Shown in pieces: positions 32,704 to 43,926 of a stretch of 64,000 bases of DNA. The notes under the pieces are model-generated. The model made no database searches. It had not been told where the DNA came from and saw only the letters and a list, made by a program, of their open reading frames with translations. Source of the stretch: Hibiscus mutabilis (lineage: Eukaryota; Streptophyta; Magnoliopsida; Malvales; Malvaceae); assembly GCA_019671005.1 (NCBI GenBank), contig CM033747.1, forward strand, positions 27,803,188-27,867,187. Reading direction: 5' to 3'. Numbering within the stretch: the stretch's first letter is position 1; every line of letters starts with the position of its first letter. A program made the position numbers and the translations under genes.

Positions 32704-34040
32704 AAGGGTTTTATCGATTGGCAAAATTGGTTTTATGCACTTGTTTTTGAATTACATGGTCCCTACTGTTTATGCATGTTTTGAGTATGGCTTATACTGA
32801 TTCCAAATGTCATCAGTGATGAATGCATTTGGAAAATGATTCATGTAAGTATGGGAAATACTTGTGAATGCATTGTAAAAATGGTTTTGATTGATGCATA
32901 TAAAAACAGTGAGGTACATGGTTAATAATGAATTATATTGGCAAGTGATGTGGTTTAAAATGTTTTCAGATATAGTTGGCCGACCATAGGATTGATAGTG
33001 CACTATAAAAAGTCACATTGGATGTTGAGGGGTTTATGTGTACCAAAAACTCCATCCAAGTACCCTAATGGTTGAGGGGTTATATGGTATCGAATACTCC
33101 CGTTAGTGGATTATACATATAACCGATGATTGTGTTGTGATTGTACCCGGTTGTGATTGCATGAAGTGTTGAGAGGAAACTTGTTAAATATATGTATCCG
33201 ATATAATATTTTGTAAAGTGGAACTTGGTTGATGATACTTGTAAGCCAATATAATCGATGATGTATCATGTGATAGATTATGTTGTATAATGTTGGTTTA
33301 TACATGTTTTACTCTTTACCCTTGCATATGGGTTGTTATGCATGTGAAAGCTTAAATAGAATGTAGCAAATGAGATTTTGTTGTTGGATCCACGATACAT
33401 GTTGCATATGGTTTAATATGCATGTTTTGGAAATGTTAATCGCATGGTTTTGTATGGCATGATGTTTTGAAAGATGTTTAAAAGTGGTTTGAGTAACTGG
33501 TTTTAATTGCATTGATGGTGGTTTGTTTTAGAGCACTCCTCACTAAGCCTAGTGTGCTTACGCTCTCTTTTTCCATCAGTATATAGAATTAAAAGGTTGG
33601 AGGCAGCGAGTAAGCAAGAAGGAATACAAGGACTTGATCTTCGAAAGTATGGTTTTGATTTAGACTTATAGTAATAAAGGCAATGTGGTTAAATGATGTT
33701 TGGGGGGTTGTTTTGCTAAACTCCCTGTTCGTGCAAGTTTTAATTTTTGTTTGGGATTCGTTAAAGGTCTTATATGATTGATATTGCTTTGGATTTATGT
33801 TTTGAATGTTGAGTAAGAAGCATGCCTATAGATGTTGTGGAGATTTGAGTCATGCTTTTTGAAGTTGCTTTAAGTGCTTGTATAACTGTGTTAAGTATGT
33901 CATTGATGATTTATACGCTGGTTTCAGTACAAAGGCTCTCGTATCGGTATTCTCTTTAGCTACTGGAATCTAGTTTTCAAAAATATTTCTTAAGGGATCG
34001 GTATGGGGATGGAACTATATCGGTACAGGTTTTCAAATCT

Positions 34041-35370
34041 TTTTCAATGACGAGATCAAGACAAAGTATGAAGAAAATTATGCTTCCCACACCTTTTATT
34101 ACGAGAAAGGTTTTGAGTTCAAGAATGAACCTAACTTGGGTTATTCGCTGAAAGTGAAGGAAATAGTCAAGAAACATTATTGGGAGATATTTTTCCAACA
34201 ACCAGGGGAGGTCCAATCCACCATTGTTCGCGAATTCTACGCCTACCTCACAACCAAGGACTCACATTTTCTGTTTGTGTGAGGTACGTGTGTTCGATTT
34301 GATGAAGGATATGTTAATGGTATGTTTAGTTTAGATGGTGCAAGAGAAGAGCATTCAATGTTTGTACAATCTATGGATGCTGCCAAAAGATAATTGATGC
34401 TGAAAGATTTGTACGAGATGGGCATAAAATGTAATGTCTCTTCTAAGGGAAAGAGAACCGTGAAACGATTGGTATTGAAACCACAGCTGAGAGGCTGGAA
34501 CCACTTCTTGAAAGTAAACCTTATACCGACCACACATAACGAGACAATTTCAGAGGAAATAATGACTTTGTTGCACTCTATTATGGTGGGAAGGAAAATC
34601 AACATGGGTCATCTAATTGTGGATGAAACCTACAAATGTGCCAGTAAGGGTTCTAGTAGTTTATTTTTTCCTTCACTAATATCTCGAATTTGCTTACAGC
34701 CAGAAGTGTAAGGGGACCATCACTCCTACTCTGTGGTAATAATTGATTACCAGGGAAACGAGGGAGAAGGGCAAAGGAAAGGCTGTTGAACTAGTGTCTG
34801 CTGCCAAGTCGCCTAAGGCATAACCTGTCACACCGATGCCAGCTAACGCCTTGGCATTACTTTCCTAGATTTATCAGCAACAAGAACTCATCCTACAAAA
34901 ATTGGAGAAGGCTGAGGAACAAAATTTGGTGCTCTGGCAATATACTGGTGCCAGAGAACGAGCCCTAAAGGCAACTCTTTAGGGCATCCCCACCATTCTT
35001 AGAGTTCCTACCAGAGCTTTACGACCCCAAAGAAATGCCATACAGTCCTCAGTTTGTTCATACTCTGACCGAGCAATCTGATGGCACTGTCCCTGCATCA
35101 CCTGTCCGAGTTGAATCTGCCAAGATTGAGACTTCACAAGAGTCTAATAACGAAGTACATGCCAAGACCGATGTGCCACTTGTTGCACCTGCCTCTTCTT
35201 TTGCTCCCGTATCCCCCGTTGTATCTGAGCCGGTGAGCATAATTGAAGAGGTCCTTCATGATGTGAAGGCCTCCACTACTGTCTCAAAGAAAAGAAAAAA
35301 AGCAAATGGCACTCAATCGAGGGAGCTTTGTCAAAAGGAAGACCCGTGTCTCTCGTACCGATTAATCTGA
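34041..35370 (+). pseudogene. Athila-1 third ORF (plant-transposon protein), 3' portion
   Basis: From about 34041 the plus strand reads FFNDEIKTKYEENY, STIVREFYAYLTTKD (about 34216-34260), then after a stop (34280) the segment 34394-34711 with WNHFLKVNLIPTTHN, MGHLIVDETYKC and LFFPSLISRICL. Residue by residue this parallels Athila-2 ORF3 (WNKFVKTSLMPSTHN, IGKIICDEIFVC, LFFPCLISNLCK). The C-terminal tail (35035-35370) is Ser/Pro/Val/Glu-rich and ends with KKRKKANGTQ, a basic patch. The N-terminus was separated by the LTR insertion at 19622. Stops at several places. Confidence 0.75.
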
Positions 35371-36460
35371 AGAGGAGTCATCTTCCCCTTAACTCCTTAA
35401 TTCAGTATTTGTCATAATTTTCATTTTATTCTTGCATTTCATTTTGTATATATGTTTTCTCATGCATTGAGGATAATGTACACCTTTGGTTTGAGGGTGT
35501 GTGTTGCCTCACATTTATTGTCATGCCATGCATTCATCTTTATGTTTCTGTTTGCATTTTGTTATTGTCATATAGATTAGGTAGACTCATGCATACCAAA
35601 CTAGTAAAAAAACATTTTTGACCTCGGCTTGTTCTAACCTGGTAATTTTGCCAACACCTTTGTTAGCATAGTTAGAATTTGTACTAATATGCCATGTCCG
35701 ATGGTGAATTTAGAATCCTTAGTAAGCATGAGCTAGTAGAATTAGTAATGCCAGATTGCTTGGCAATTGATATCTAGTTTAGGAAAATTTGGTCTCACTT
35801 AAACACGTAGTATGCATTCAGTTCCCAAAATAAACTTAGGATTCTTGAAATTGAACTAAAAAAAGAAAAAAAATAATGCCAGGGTAAAAGTAAAGAATAA
35901 GCCAACAATGTTTTGCCAAAGGCAAGAAAAATTTTAGAACACTCATATGCCTTAGAGACAATAAGTAACTTGGGGCTTCGTGGTTTGCTCCCTCTTAGTT
36001 CTCAAGTCAACAAAACTTTAGGGTATGAGTGTATGGGTAAGCTCAGTGGTGTAGTTTGGATTAACATGGGGATTCGTGGTTTGTTCCCACTTATTTCTCA
36101 CGCCAAACAGCGTCACGACACGAACCCTAGTTTAATGCCAGCAAAAAGAAACCATTAGTAAGAATAAAGAATAAAAAATGTATTTTTGAGTTTGGATAGT
36201 AAAGATTTGCTAAAGGGGTAAAAGGATACTTGATGCTAATTGCTTGCACTTCATGCACACTTTATGACCTTAGCCTAGAGTTATATTGTTGCACTTGAAT
36301 TTGCTGATTTGTTACTACTCTAGGATATTTGAGGATAGAACTAGGACCAAAATCTACTTGCTAGCTTGTGTTATTAATCAGGGAAATTTTGTTGAGGTAC
36401 TTTTCTTTATTATCTATTTTTATAGCTTTTAGTTGCATTATTTGAGGGCAAGCAATGAGC
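35371..36460 (+). other. Athila-1 3' non-coding region with a direct repeat
   Basis: No ORF supported. Two diverged direct repeats of about 43 bp begin GGGGCTTCGTGGTTTGCTCC (about 35971) and GGGGATTCGTGGTTTGTTCC (about 36067). Half-sites TGCCA/TGGCA are frequent here and in the preceding ORF. Confidence 0.6.
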
Positions 36461-36474
36461 TAGGTTTTGGGGAG
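36461..36474 (+). other. Polypurine tract of Athila-1
   Basis: TAGGTTTTGGGGAG directly precedes the TG of the 3' LTR, matching the placement of the Athila-2 tract. Confidence 0.7.
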
Positions 36475-37895
36475 TGTTAACTCCCCAAAAGTACTATTTT
36501 TCATGTATATATTGAAATGCTTTTGCTTGACTTTGAGTACATATTTGCGCATTTAGTTAGTAGATTCATGCATTTGCATCTAGGAGTTAAGGAATGCTTT
36601 TATTGCTAGAGTGAAGGGGTATTTTCCTTGTTGTGGCAGGACAAGAGCAGGTTTGGCAGAGCAGGGCGGGAGCAGTTGGCAGAGAAAGCAAGAGAAGCAA
36701 AAGAGAAATGCCAAGTGTCGATGGAAAAAGAAGGACGAAGATTGCTAAACTTGGTTGGAAAAAGAAGGATGGCCGATGCTCGGTCAATAGCCATTAGAGC
36801 CAAGTAAGCCCTAGAATTCAAAAAGAAGATAAGAAGATAATGCGCCTATCTTGGTGCATAACAAACTTTCAAATTCAAAACCCAACCTAAGGTTTCCACG
36901 AAGTGCCTATATAAAGAAAGCTAATCGATGAGCCAAGGAGGCTGCACCGTGGTGAAGAAAGAGGGTAGATGGAAAACCGTGGTTCGACCAGGCTAAGACC
37001 GAGATCTCTGGATCCATTGAAGGGCTGCATCGACGGATCTCCTTCTTTGTCTATTTCTCTTTAAGTTTTATTTTTATTTGATGGTGATGTTCAGATACGA
37101 TATTCTGTTGATGGTTTCCCCAGCCATGAACTAATTTCTTTAAGTTGGCTAGGGGTGTTTTTGTGATGAATGCTTAGTTATTTTTAACTTTTAATAATTG
37201 AATGCCTTGGCATATTTGTCTATTCTTCTAGTGCTTTGTTTTCTTAAATTCTTTGCCATACGACAGTTGGCATTGCATACCTATTATCCCTTAATATCTT
37301 AACAAACTAAGGATATAACGATTAATTGCCAGATACTAAGGTGGGAAGCTTCGACAGAAGATGTTCTAGTAGATGAGCTTACTTTGGATGTGAATCTACC
37401 CCTTAGGAGTAAAGATTAAAACTTTGTCAAGTTAATTATTGAAAAGCATCACTATAGACATATAAGAGTTATCCGTAATTAACTTAGAGTGTTGACAGAG
37501 GCAATACTAACTTTAAAATCTGCTCGGCAACAAAACCAAGGATGAAAATTATTATTTGTTGTCTTCACTAAGCATAAATCCAAGCATCTCTTGCCAACGC
37601 CAACCATCCATCTGAATACATTTGTTTGTCAATCCGCCTGTATTTTTGTTTTACTTTCCTTAGTCATTTTTCTTAATCAAAATTCAAAACCCAAATCGAA
37701 CTCATTTGTTCCCATTCACAAGTAAATATCGTAACATTTAATTCTTGGACAATCCCAATGGGTACGATACTCAGCTTACTGTTATATACTTGCTGACCGT
37801 GTATACTTGCACTCAAAAAGAACTAAACTTGGCATTATTTACTGACATATTTACATTAATTCTTCAATTGTTTGCCAAGTGTTAGTAAGTGGACA
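36475..37895 (+). repeat. Athila-1 3' LTR
   Basis: 1421 bp from TGTTAACTCC to GTGGACA, collinear with 2350-3782. The following AAAGT (37896-37900) repeats 2345-2349. The TATA-like box lies near 36908. Confidence 0.9.
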
Positions 37896-37900
37896 AAAGT

Positions 37901-40385
37901 GCAACATAAGCTATCTAATTTTGCAATCACACCCTTTGGCGCCACAAAGATACTCATGCGGTAAAGCGGTAAGGCCGATAAGGCTGAGTTTACGAAAGTC
38001 AGTCATGCCAAAAAAGAGAGGGAGGCTCGCTTCCAACCCGCAAACTTCAAACGAAAGCTAGAAACAATCGGATCCCACATTGCTTTACCGCAAGGGTTAA
38101 CGCCTAAGGGCATTCCCAAATACTGAAAAGGCAACTCCCCAATAGAACAACCCAAAATTGAAGCACAAGCAGACAAAACAGTCTCGTCCACATTAAAGCC
38201 AATCAAAGTCGATTTCGCAAAGTTAATCTTCAACACAGAACATATTTGAAAACTAACCAGAACCCTAAGCAAATTTAACGCCACCACCTCTGAACCTTCA
38301 ATGAACAAGATCGTGTCATCCGCGAATTGGAGGTGTGACAACGAGAAATTCGATGCCACATTTATTCCACAAATCAAACTAGCCTCTACCGCTCAGACCA
38401 ACATCAAATGTAGCGTTTCCGCAACAATGACAAACAATAAAGGCGACAATGAATCGCCTTGCCGAACCCCCTGCCCATACCGAACTCCTTTGTAGGACTC
38501 CCATTTAGTAAAACATACATATGAGCTATGCTTAGGCACTCCCATATCCAATGTCGCCACAAAGCACCAAAACCCATAAACTCTGTAACTGTATCCAAGA
38601 AATCCCAATTTACGCAGTCTTATGCTTTGGCAAAGTTCAATTTAAGCACAAAACTTTCCTCGCAGTGCGATCTTTTTGAAGAGAATGAATAACTTCGTTA
38701 GCTAACAAAATGCCATCAGTAGCATGTCGACATTGGATAAACGCACTCTGAGTATCACTAATCAAACGACCCAAAAATCTTTGCAATTTCTTCGAGAGCG
38801 CTTTTGCCAAAATCTTATATATATAATTAATAAGACTAATTGGTCGATAATCACTTAACTCCACCGAAGACTCCCTTTTAGGAATGAGAACCACGAAGGT
38901 AGAATTCATACCCCTCGGCAAATGACCCTTTGCAAAAAAATTCCACATAAACTCTAACACATCAGACCGTAAGAAAGACCATCCTGAATTAAAAAGCTCA
39001 ATGCTGAATCCATCCGAACCCGGCACCTTCAACCCTTCACACAACCAAAGTGTCGATTCAATCTCCTCCTCTGAGAAAGGAGTCTCGAGTATATCAGCTT
39101 CCAAAGGTCCCAACTTTCAAAACTCGACAGCCGGCTCAAAGATACTAGAATGAGATACTTGAGTAAAATGCCTTTGAAATTCAGAAGAAACAAAATCTCG
39201 CAAACGACTTGGGTCATTCTTCCAAACCCCATGCACAAACAAATCGTCAATCTTGTTTCCCATTGCACGCATTTTCGCCGTTCTGTGAAAATAAGTGGTG
39301 TCGCGATCACCCAATTTTAGCCACGAAACTCTGGATTTTTAACGCCGAACGGACTCTTTAAGCTTCATAGCCTTCCAGAAAGCTACCTGCCATATTCACC
39401 TATCCTCAAGTAATGACTCCGTGACCGATCCCGTACCCAATTATTCATCGGCATCATCTATAGCAGCCTGCAAGTCTAAAATTTTATGTTCTATGTCACC
39501 AAACTCATTTTTACTCCACCTCTTTAAAAAGCCCTTTATTTCCTTCAATTTACCTATAATATCGAACGAATCCAAAGATGATTGTGAGATACAACGCCAA
39601 TTATCAGCTATCTGAGAAACATGCTGTCGACTATCCAACCAGCAATTAAGAAACCGAAATGGTCTTGGTCCCCAATTCGTGTCGTCACTAACTAGCATTA
39701 GAGGGGAATGATCGGACACGAGCCACGGCCAATTTATCTGTTTTAGATTAGAGAAATGATCCAACCAAGAAGCTGACACCAATATCCTATCAATACGCTA
39801 CACTGATCCTCAGAACTGAACCAGGTGAATTGTTTTCCAAGAAGAGGAAGTTGATAAGACCCGATTATCAATAAAATCTGAAATAACAGTCATACCTGCA
39901 AACACCAAACTACATCCCGAATGTTCAAAAAATTTCTAATTACATTAAAGTCGCCTTTCACCATACAAGGTTCCACACACTCCCTCACACGAAGACTAAT
40001 ACTCTCCCACAACAAACTTTGTTCAATCACACAACAAGGAGCATAGATAGATAATAAAACACAAGCAAAATCCTCAGAGCACCATCTATCCTTTAACATA
40101 AGCACATGACTACTTACCTCAGAATCGAACAAATCGAACCGACTCAGTTCCCACAGAGCCACGATCCTGCCAGAAGCCCCGACCGAAGGCACAAAGGCAA
40201 ACCCGAAGTTATCTGATGTCCATAAGCGCCTAATCAAATTGATCGACACCTTCTATAACTTAGACTCCTGGATCAGAATCATTTCCACTCTATTTTTCCG
40301 GATAACGTCACGAACACCTCTTCTTTACCGTCATCCCCAAACCCCTAACATTCCATAAAAGAATTCGAATTTGTCATAAAGCCCT
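37901..40385 (-). pseudogene. LINE ORF2: endonuclease and reverse transcriptase
   Basis: Minus strand. Near 40370 the AP-type endonuclease begins with ILLWNVRGLG, followed in other frames by EMILIQESK and MVKGDFNVIRN (about 39945-39915), metal-binding motifs of the EEP fold. The RT includes VLIPKRESSVELSDYRPISL (about 38895-38840), SDTQSAFIQCRHATDGILLA (about 38760-38700) and LQFADDTILFIEG (about 38330-38290) with the intact catalytic Asp pair, then LPFQYLGMPLGVNP. It breaks at 37901 in the thumb (MSIFVAPKGVIAKLDS, about 37970-37925) where Athila-1 inserted and continues at 2349. Several frameshifts and stops. Confidence 0.85.
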
Positions 40386-42187
40386 CCCCGAAGGTGCGAG
40401 TGCTTTAGAAATCTCCTTTATCATGTTTTTCTCTCTCCCTATAGACGATACCCCGATTAACTTGCTGACCTCTAAAACTGCTTGTGCCTCAGATAAAAGT
40501 TTTAGATCTGATACTTTTTCCCCACCTTTTTGAACCTTCCTGGGTCGTCCCCGTCTTCTCTTAATCGGCGGTGAAGAAATCGCTTCCTGATGAGATGAAA
40601 GAGTCAAGTCTATCCCGTCTCTTACCACTTGAATGGACCTGTCAGCTGAGATTAATTCCATTCTAAGGGAGTTTTGAAACCTCGTAACTATATCCTTTCC
40701 CAAAAAAGATAAGCCCCAGTTTAAATCTTTCTTATCCGCGTCGCCAGCTAAGCCTTCTGCGCCTAAAAGATCTCCTCCCTCACCAACATGTTGTATCAAA
40801 TCCTGATTTCGAGTAACTTCCACCCTGGGGGAGTGAATTACCAAAGCTAATTCTTGACCATGACCTTCACCAGTATGTTCACAACCAAGGTCTCCCTCCC
40901 TGGATGCATCATCAAGTCGTTCACAGACAGGATCTACCTCCCAAGATACATCGAACCCCTACAGAGGATCTTCACAGATTCCTTCCAAATCTCTCGTAAC
41001 CATACCCACACCTTTCTCTGGTGACCAACCCCGTTAGCCCATATCACTTTTCTCATGTCCGCAATGCTCTACCCATAACACAATTTCACGCCATGCCCAA
41101 GGCTCCCCTCTATCTTCTATGCCTCCCCTCGACCTACAACCCACAGAATTAAGCGGTTGTTTCCTCACATCCTCAACATGGATATGTCATTCCTCGTCCT
41201 CCGAATCACCACTTGATGAACCCTCCATGCCTACACAATATTCCTCCCTACATGGCTTCTGTGAAGGATCGAATTCAGACACTCTAAAATTATAGCTTTT
41301 GCCTTGAACCTGCATTTCTACTGTTTCATTAATCATTTTGAAAATCGATGTTTCAATCAAAATCCTACCCTTTTTAAAAGAGGTAGGATCCACAGTAGAG
41401 CCATCATTATGCACCAAAACACCCCATGGAGAAGCTAAATTCTCAAACGACCCTCTAGACCAGGCATGAATCGGTATCCCAGAAATAGATAACCAAGCTC
41501 ATCTTGATTCAAGCTTAAACTCGGGTGACCAAATCTCCACCTTATTAAACCATCGCTATATGATCTTTAAGCGTAGTGTTGCACTACGTACTGCTTCATC
41601 ATCAAAAATTAAAGGATCATCATCCCCGCTAACCGTAATAAAGTAAGACCTCGAACATTTGCCTCATACAACTCCCTCACAAGATCCGCGATCAACATGG
41701 GGCTTTTACCCCACCCAATGGCGCAGCTCTGTAAAACCTCTAATTTATTTTCGTCCAAAATTCTTTCCACAATCTTCCGATCACTCTGTTGTTCTAAAAA
41801 AATATCATGATGATCCCCTATCTGAGGCGATCCTGATCGACCAACACTCTTTTCTTGTACACCAGCACCATCCCCATTTCCACGATGCCAAGGATGATCA
41901 TCCCTTACCCTTTGAGCCAATGATACGTGAACCCTCCACTCATATAGAACGAATCTATTCAATCGCTCAATAGCTCGCCTCGCATCATCTTCCGATTTCA
42001 TTCTAACAAATCCAAAACGAAATCCTTCTCTCGATTTCTTCCCCGATATAAAAAATCCACCAGCACTCCATATTTGTCAAACTCCTTTCCAATGCAACAG
42101 AGGTGCTAGATTGGCCGCGAACAAAGTCCAACAACGAGGGTTCACCACGAAATCATCACCGTCGGCCAGGGTTTTCACCGCCTCCAT
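40374..42187 (-). pseudogene. LINE ORF1 with RRM, DUF4283-like region and AT-hook
   Basis: The likely start is the ATG at 42187 (MEAVKTLADGDDFVVNPRCW). An RNA-recognition motif follows: GKKSREGFRFGFVRMKSEDD (RNP1, about 42050-41990) and ARRAIERLNRFVLYEWRVHV. The region 41417-41187 (KKGRILIETSIFKMINETVE) resembles the DUF4283-type core of plant LINE ORF1. The C-terminal part (40844-40374) contains PIKRRRGRPRKVQK (about 40580-40540), a canonical AT-hook, and ends four codons before the WNVRGLG of ORF2. ORF1 proteins bind LINE RNA as chaperones. Stops near 42078 and between the parts break it. Confidence 0.75.
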
Positions 42188-43560
42188 TATAATTTTTTTG
42201 ATATGAAGCGAGTAAAAACATATTAATGGTTGTATTTGATAAGTAATCATGTTAAACAAAATAAATAAATCAACAACATCCAAGTAAGCTCGACCAATAA
42301 CGCCATTTTTGCTATAATCTATGACACATAGATTCCTCTTTCTTAGAAAGATATTTTGCACTCTTGTCATCTTTATTGTTTCACTTGTAGTGGGTATAAT
42401 TATTCTCAAAATAACCATATTGTCCATGTCTATGTTTTTTGCTTCAATCGCGACCACAACTACTAATGTGGTTTTTATTTTTTTGGCTACAAAATATCAC
42501 ATTTACTCCAAGAAATGGAGCGGATTCAGCAGGTATTTAAAACCATTTTCACGATATTGTGTCTGCAGGACAACATTGTTTGCGTGAAACGTGAAGTATG
42601 CTTTTCCAACATATCCTCATCAATGATACTTTGATAACAGAATTTCAATTTAATTTGAAGTATTCACATAGCTGAGTTTTATTCACTAACCATAGGGTGA
42701 ATTATCATGTTTGCATTCACTTCAGGGAATGAAACAAATTCAATAATCGCATGGAATAAGCATCATGTTTGCATTCACTTGAATTTGAACTTTCGTAAAA
42801 ATTCTTATCAAGATGAATTTTCTTAACTTGAACTTGGGAGAAGTCTATAGCGAGTTTTTTGACACAAAAGAATTATTGCTTTTGAGCAAATATAGACTTT
42901 ATAACAATCATACTATTAAAGAATAATGGATCAACCAATATATATAATACTTACCAGACTTAAAAATCAAGACGTCAAATAAAAAACTTATAGGTATTGA
43001 ATATGGCTTCAGTCTTTTTCTTTTGATTGAGGTTTACTGGAACCTGTTCCATCCTCGACGAACCATGAAACAATCACACATTTTCATCCTAATGTTTTGT
43101 GAACCTTAAAATTCAAAACGTCAAATTCAGACAAATAATAACAAAATTTAATCTCAAATAAATGTTTATATATAAAAAAAACAAAAGTAAATAGAAAAAA
43201 ATGTTGAGATTCATATAGCATGGGGAATTCAAAAAACATCACTGTCAAGGGGCATATCCAATCCATCACTTTTCACTTTCCTTAAATTAACGGTTGGTCA
43301 TTCTATCACCATAATTTTCGATCTAAGTTGATATCGTAGGTTTCGTTGAAGGCTCGATATTTGTTCCTGGAGTTATAAATATAAACTCGGTGCAATAAAA
43401 CGTCATTGAATATTAGAACGAAATAATAATCAAATAATAGATCAAAATACGTCGACCTTAATATAAGAGTGATTAACCAACCACTATATTGATATATAAA
43501 TAAGAAAATATGTCAGGCTTTCTAAGTTAAGTTGAATATATGATAGATGTAGTCACCAAT
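42188..43560. other. AT-rich intergenic DNA
   Basis: No gene supported. The open stretches at 42321-42587 (plus) and 42077-42457 (minus) are hydrophobic or AT-driven and match nothing I know. A local duplication of ATCATGTTTGCATTCACTT occurs at about 42701 and 42762. Confidence 0.5.
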
Positions 43561-43926
43561 ATCTTGTTGAAATCTTTTTCGGGAATTGCTGACAAGAACC
43601 ACGGTTATTGAGCGAGATCGTTCTGATACCGTGTTGTGAATAAAGTAAAAAGAACATGAACAAGAGAAAGATGAGAGACAAATAGAGAGACTTGTATTAT
43701 ATTGTCAATGTATGGTTATGTGCAATGCTTTCTCCAAACTCTGTATTTATAGGCATAAGATGGAAACCCTAATTCCAATGGGTATTAAGCCTTAATAATA
43801 AAATACATTAAAATCTCATTTAATATATGCATATCCACCATAAATAAAGATATTCATAACACAAATATTAATTTTAAAAATATCCAACATTAATTGTAAA
43901 TTAAAACATTAAAATAAATATCCAAC
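43560..43926 (-). mobile_element. Copia-type LTR with primer-binding site, fragment
   Basis: On the minus strand an LTR-like sequence starting TGTTGGATATTTATTT (about 43926) ends ACTTTATTCACAACA (about 43635) and is followed by CGGTATCAGAACGATC, close to the initiator tRNA-Met primer site TGGTATCAGA of copia elements. A TATA-like CCTATAAATAC lies near 43755-43745. No coding region follows to the left beyond about 75 bp that I can recognise, so this is a 5' end remnant. Confidence 0.5.

Larger units (their letters stand above)
19622..34035 (+). mobile_element. Truncated gypsy LTR split by Athila-2
   Basis: The left half (19622-20959) starts TGTAACGCCTCAATTTTGG, a Tekay-like LTR start, and has a TATA-like box at 19982. 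The right half (32709 to about 34035) includes GAGCACTCCTCACTAAGCC (about 33531), typical of the 3' part of such LTRs. Together they give about 2.66 kb. I do not find the expected GTTACA end or a clear copy of the left flank CTCTT, so the right boundary is approximate and probably truncated. Athila-1 ORF3 homology begins just after it. No coding region belongs to it. Confidence 0.6.
2350..37895 (+). mobile_element. Athila-1, Ty3/gypsy Athila-clade retrotransposon carrying nested insertions
   Basis: The element is bounded by related LTRs (2350-3782 and 36475-37895) and by the 5 bp repeat AAAGT at 2345-2349 and 37896-37900. Without the nested insertions (4791-14797 plus one TSD, and 19622 to about 34035) it is about 11 kb, normal for Athila. 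Order on the plus strand: LTR, tRNA-Asp-type primer site, gag, DLGAS protease, RT with FMDD, RNase H, integrase, a third ORF, polypurine tract, LTR. This is the Athila layout. Every ORF is broken. LTR divergence is clearly greater than that of Athila-2, fitting its older position in the nest. Confidence 0.9.

Noticed and set aside
42321..42587. Hydrophobic open stretch on plus as a small membrane protein
   Set aside because: The hydrophobicity follows from T-rich composition, and the region lies at the 5' edge of the LINE with no start context or homology I can name.
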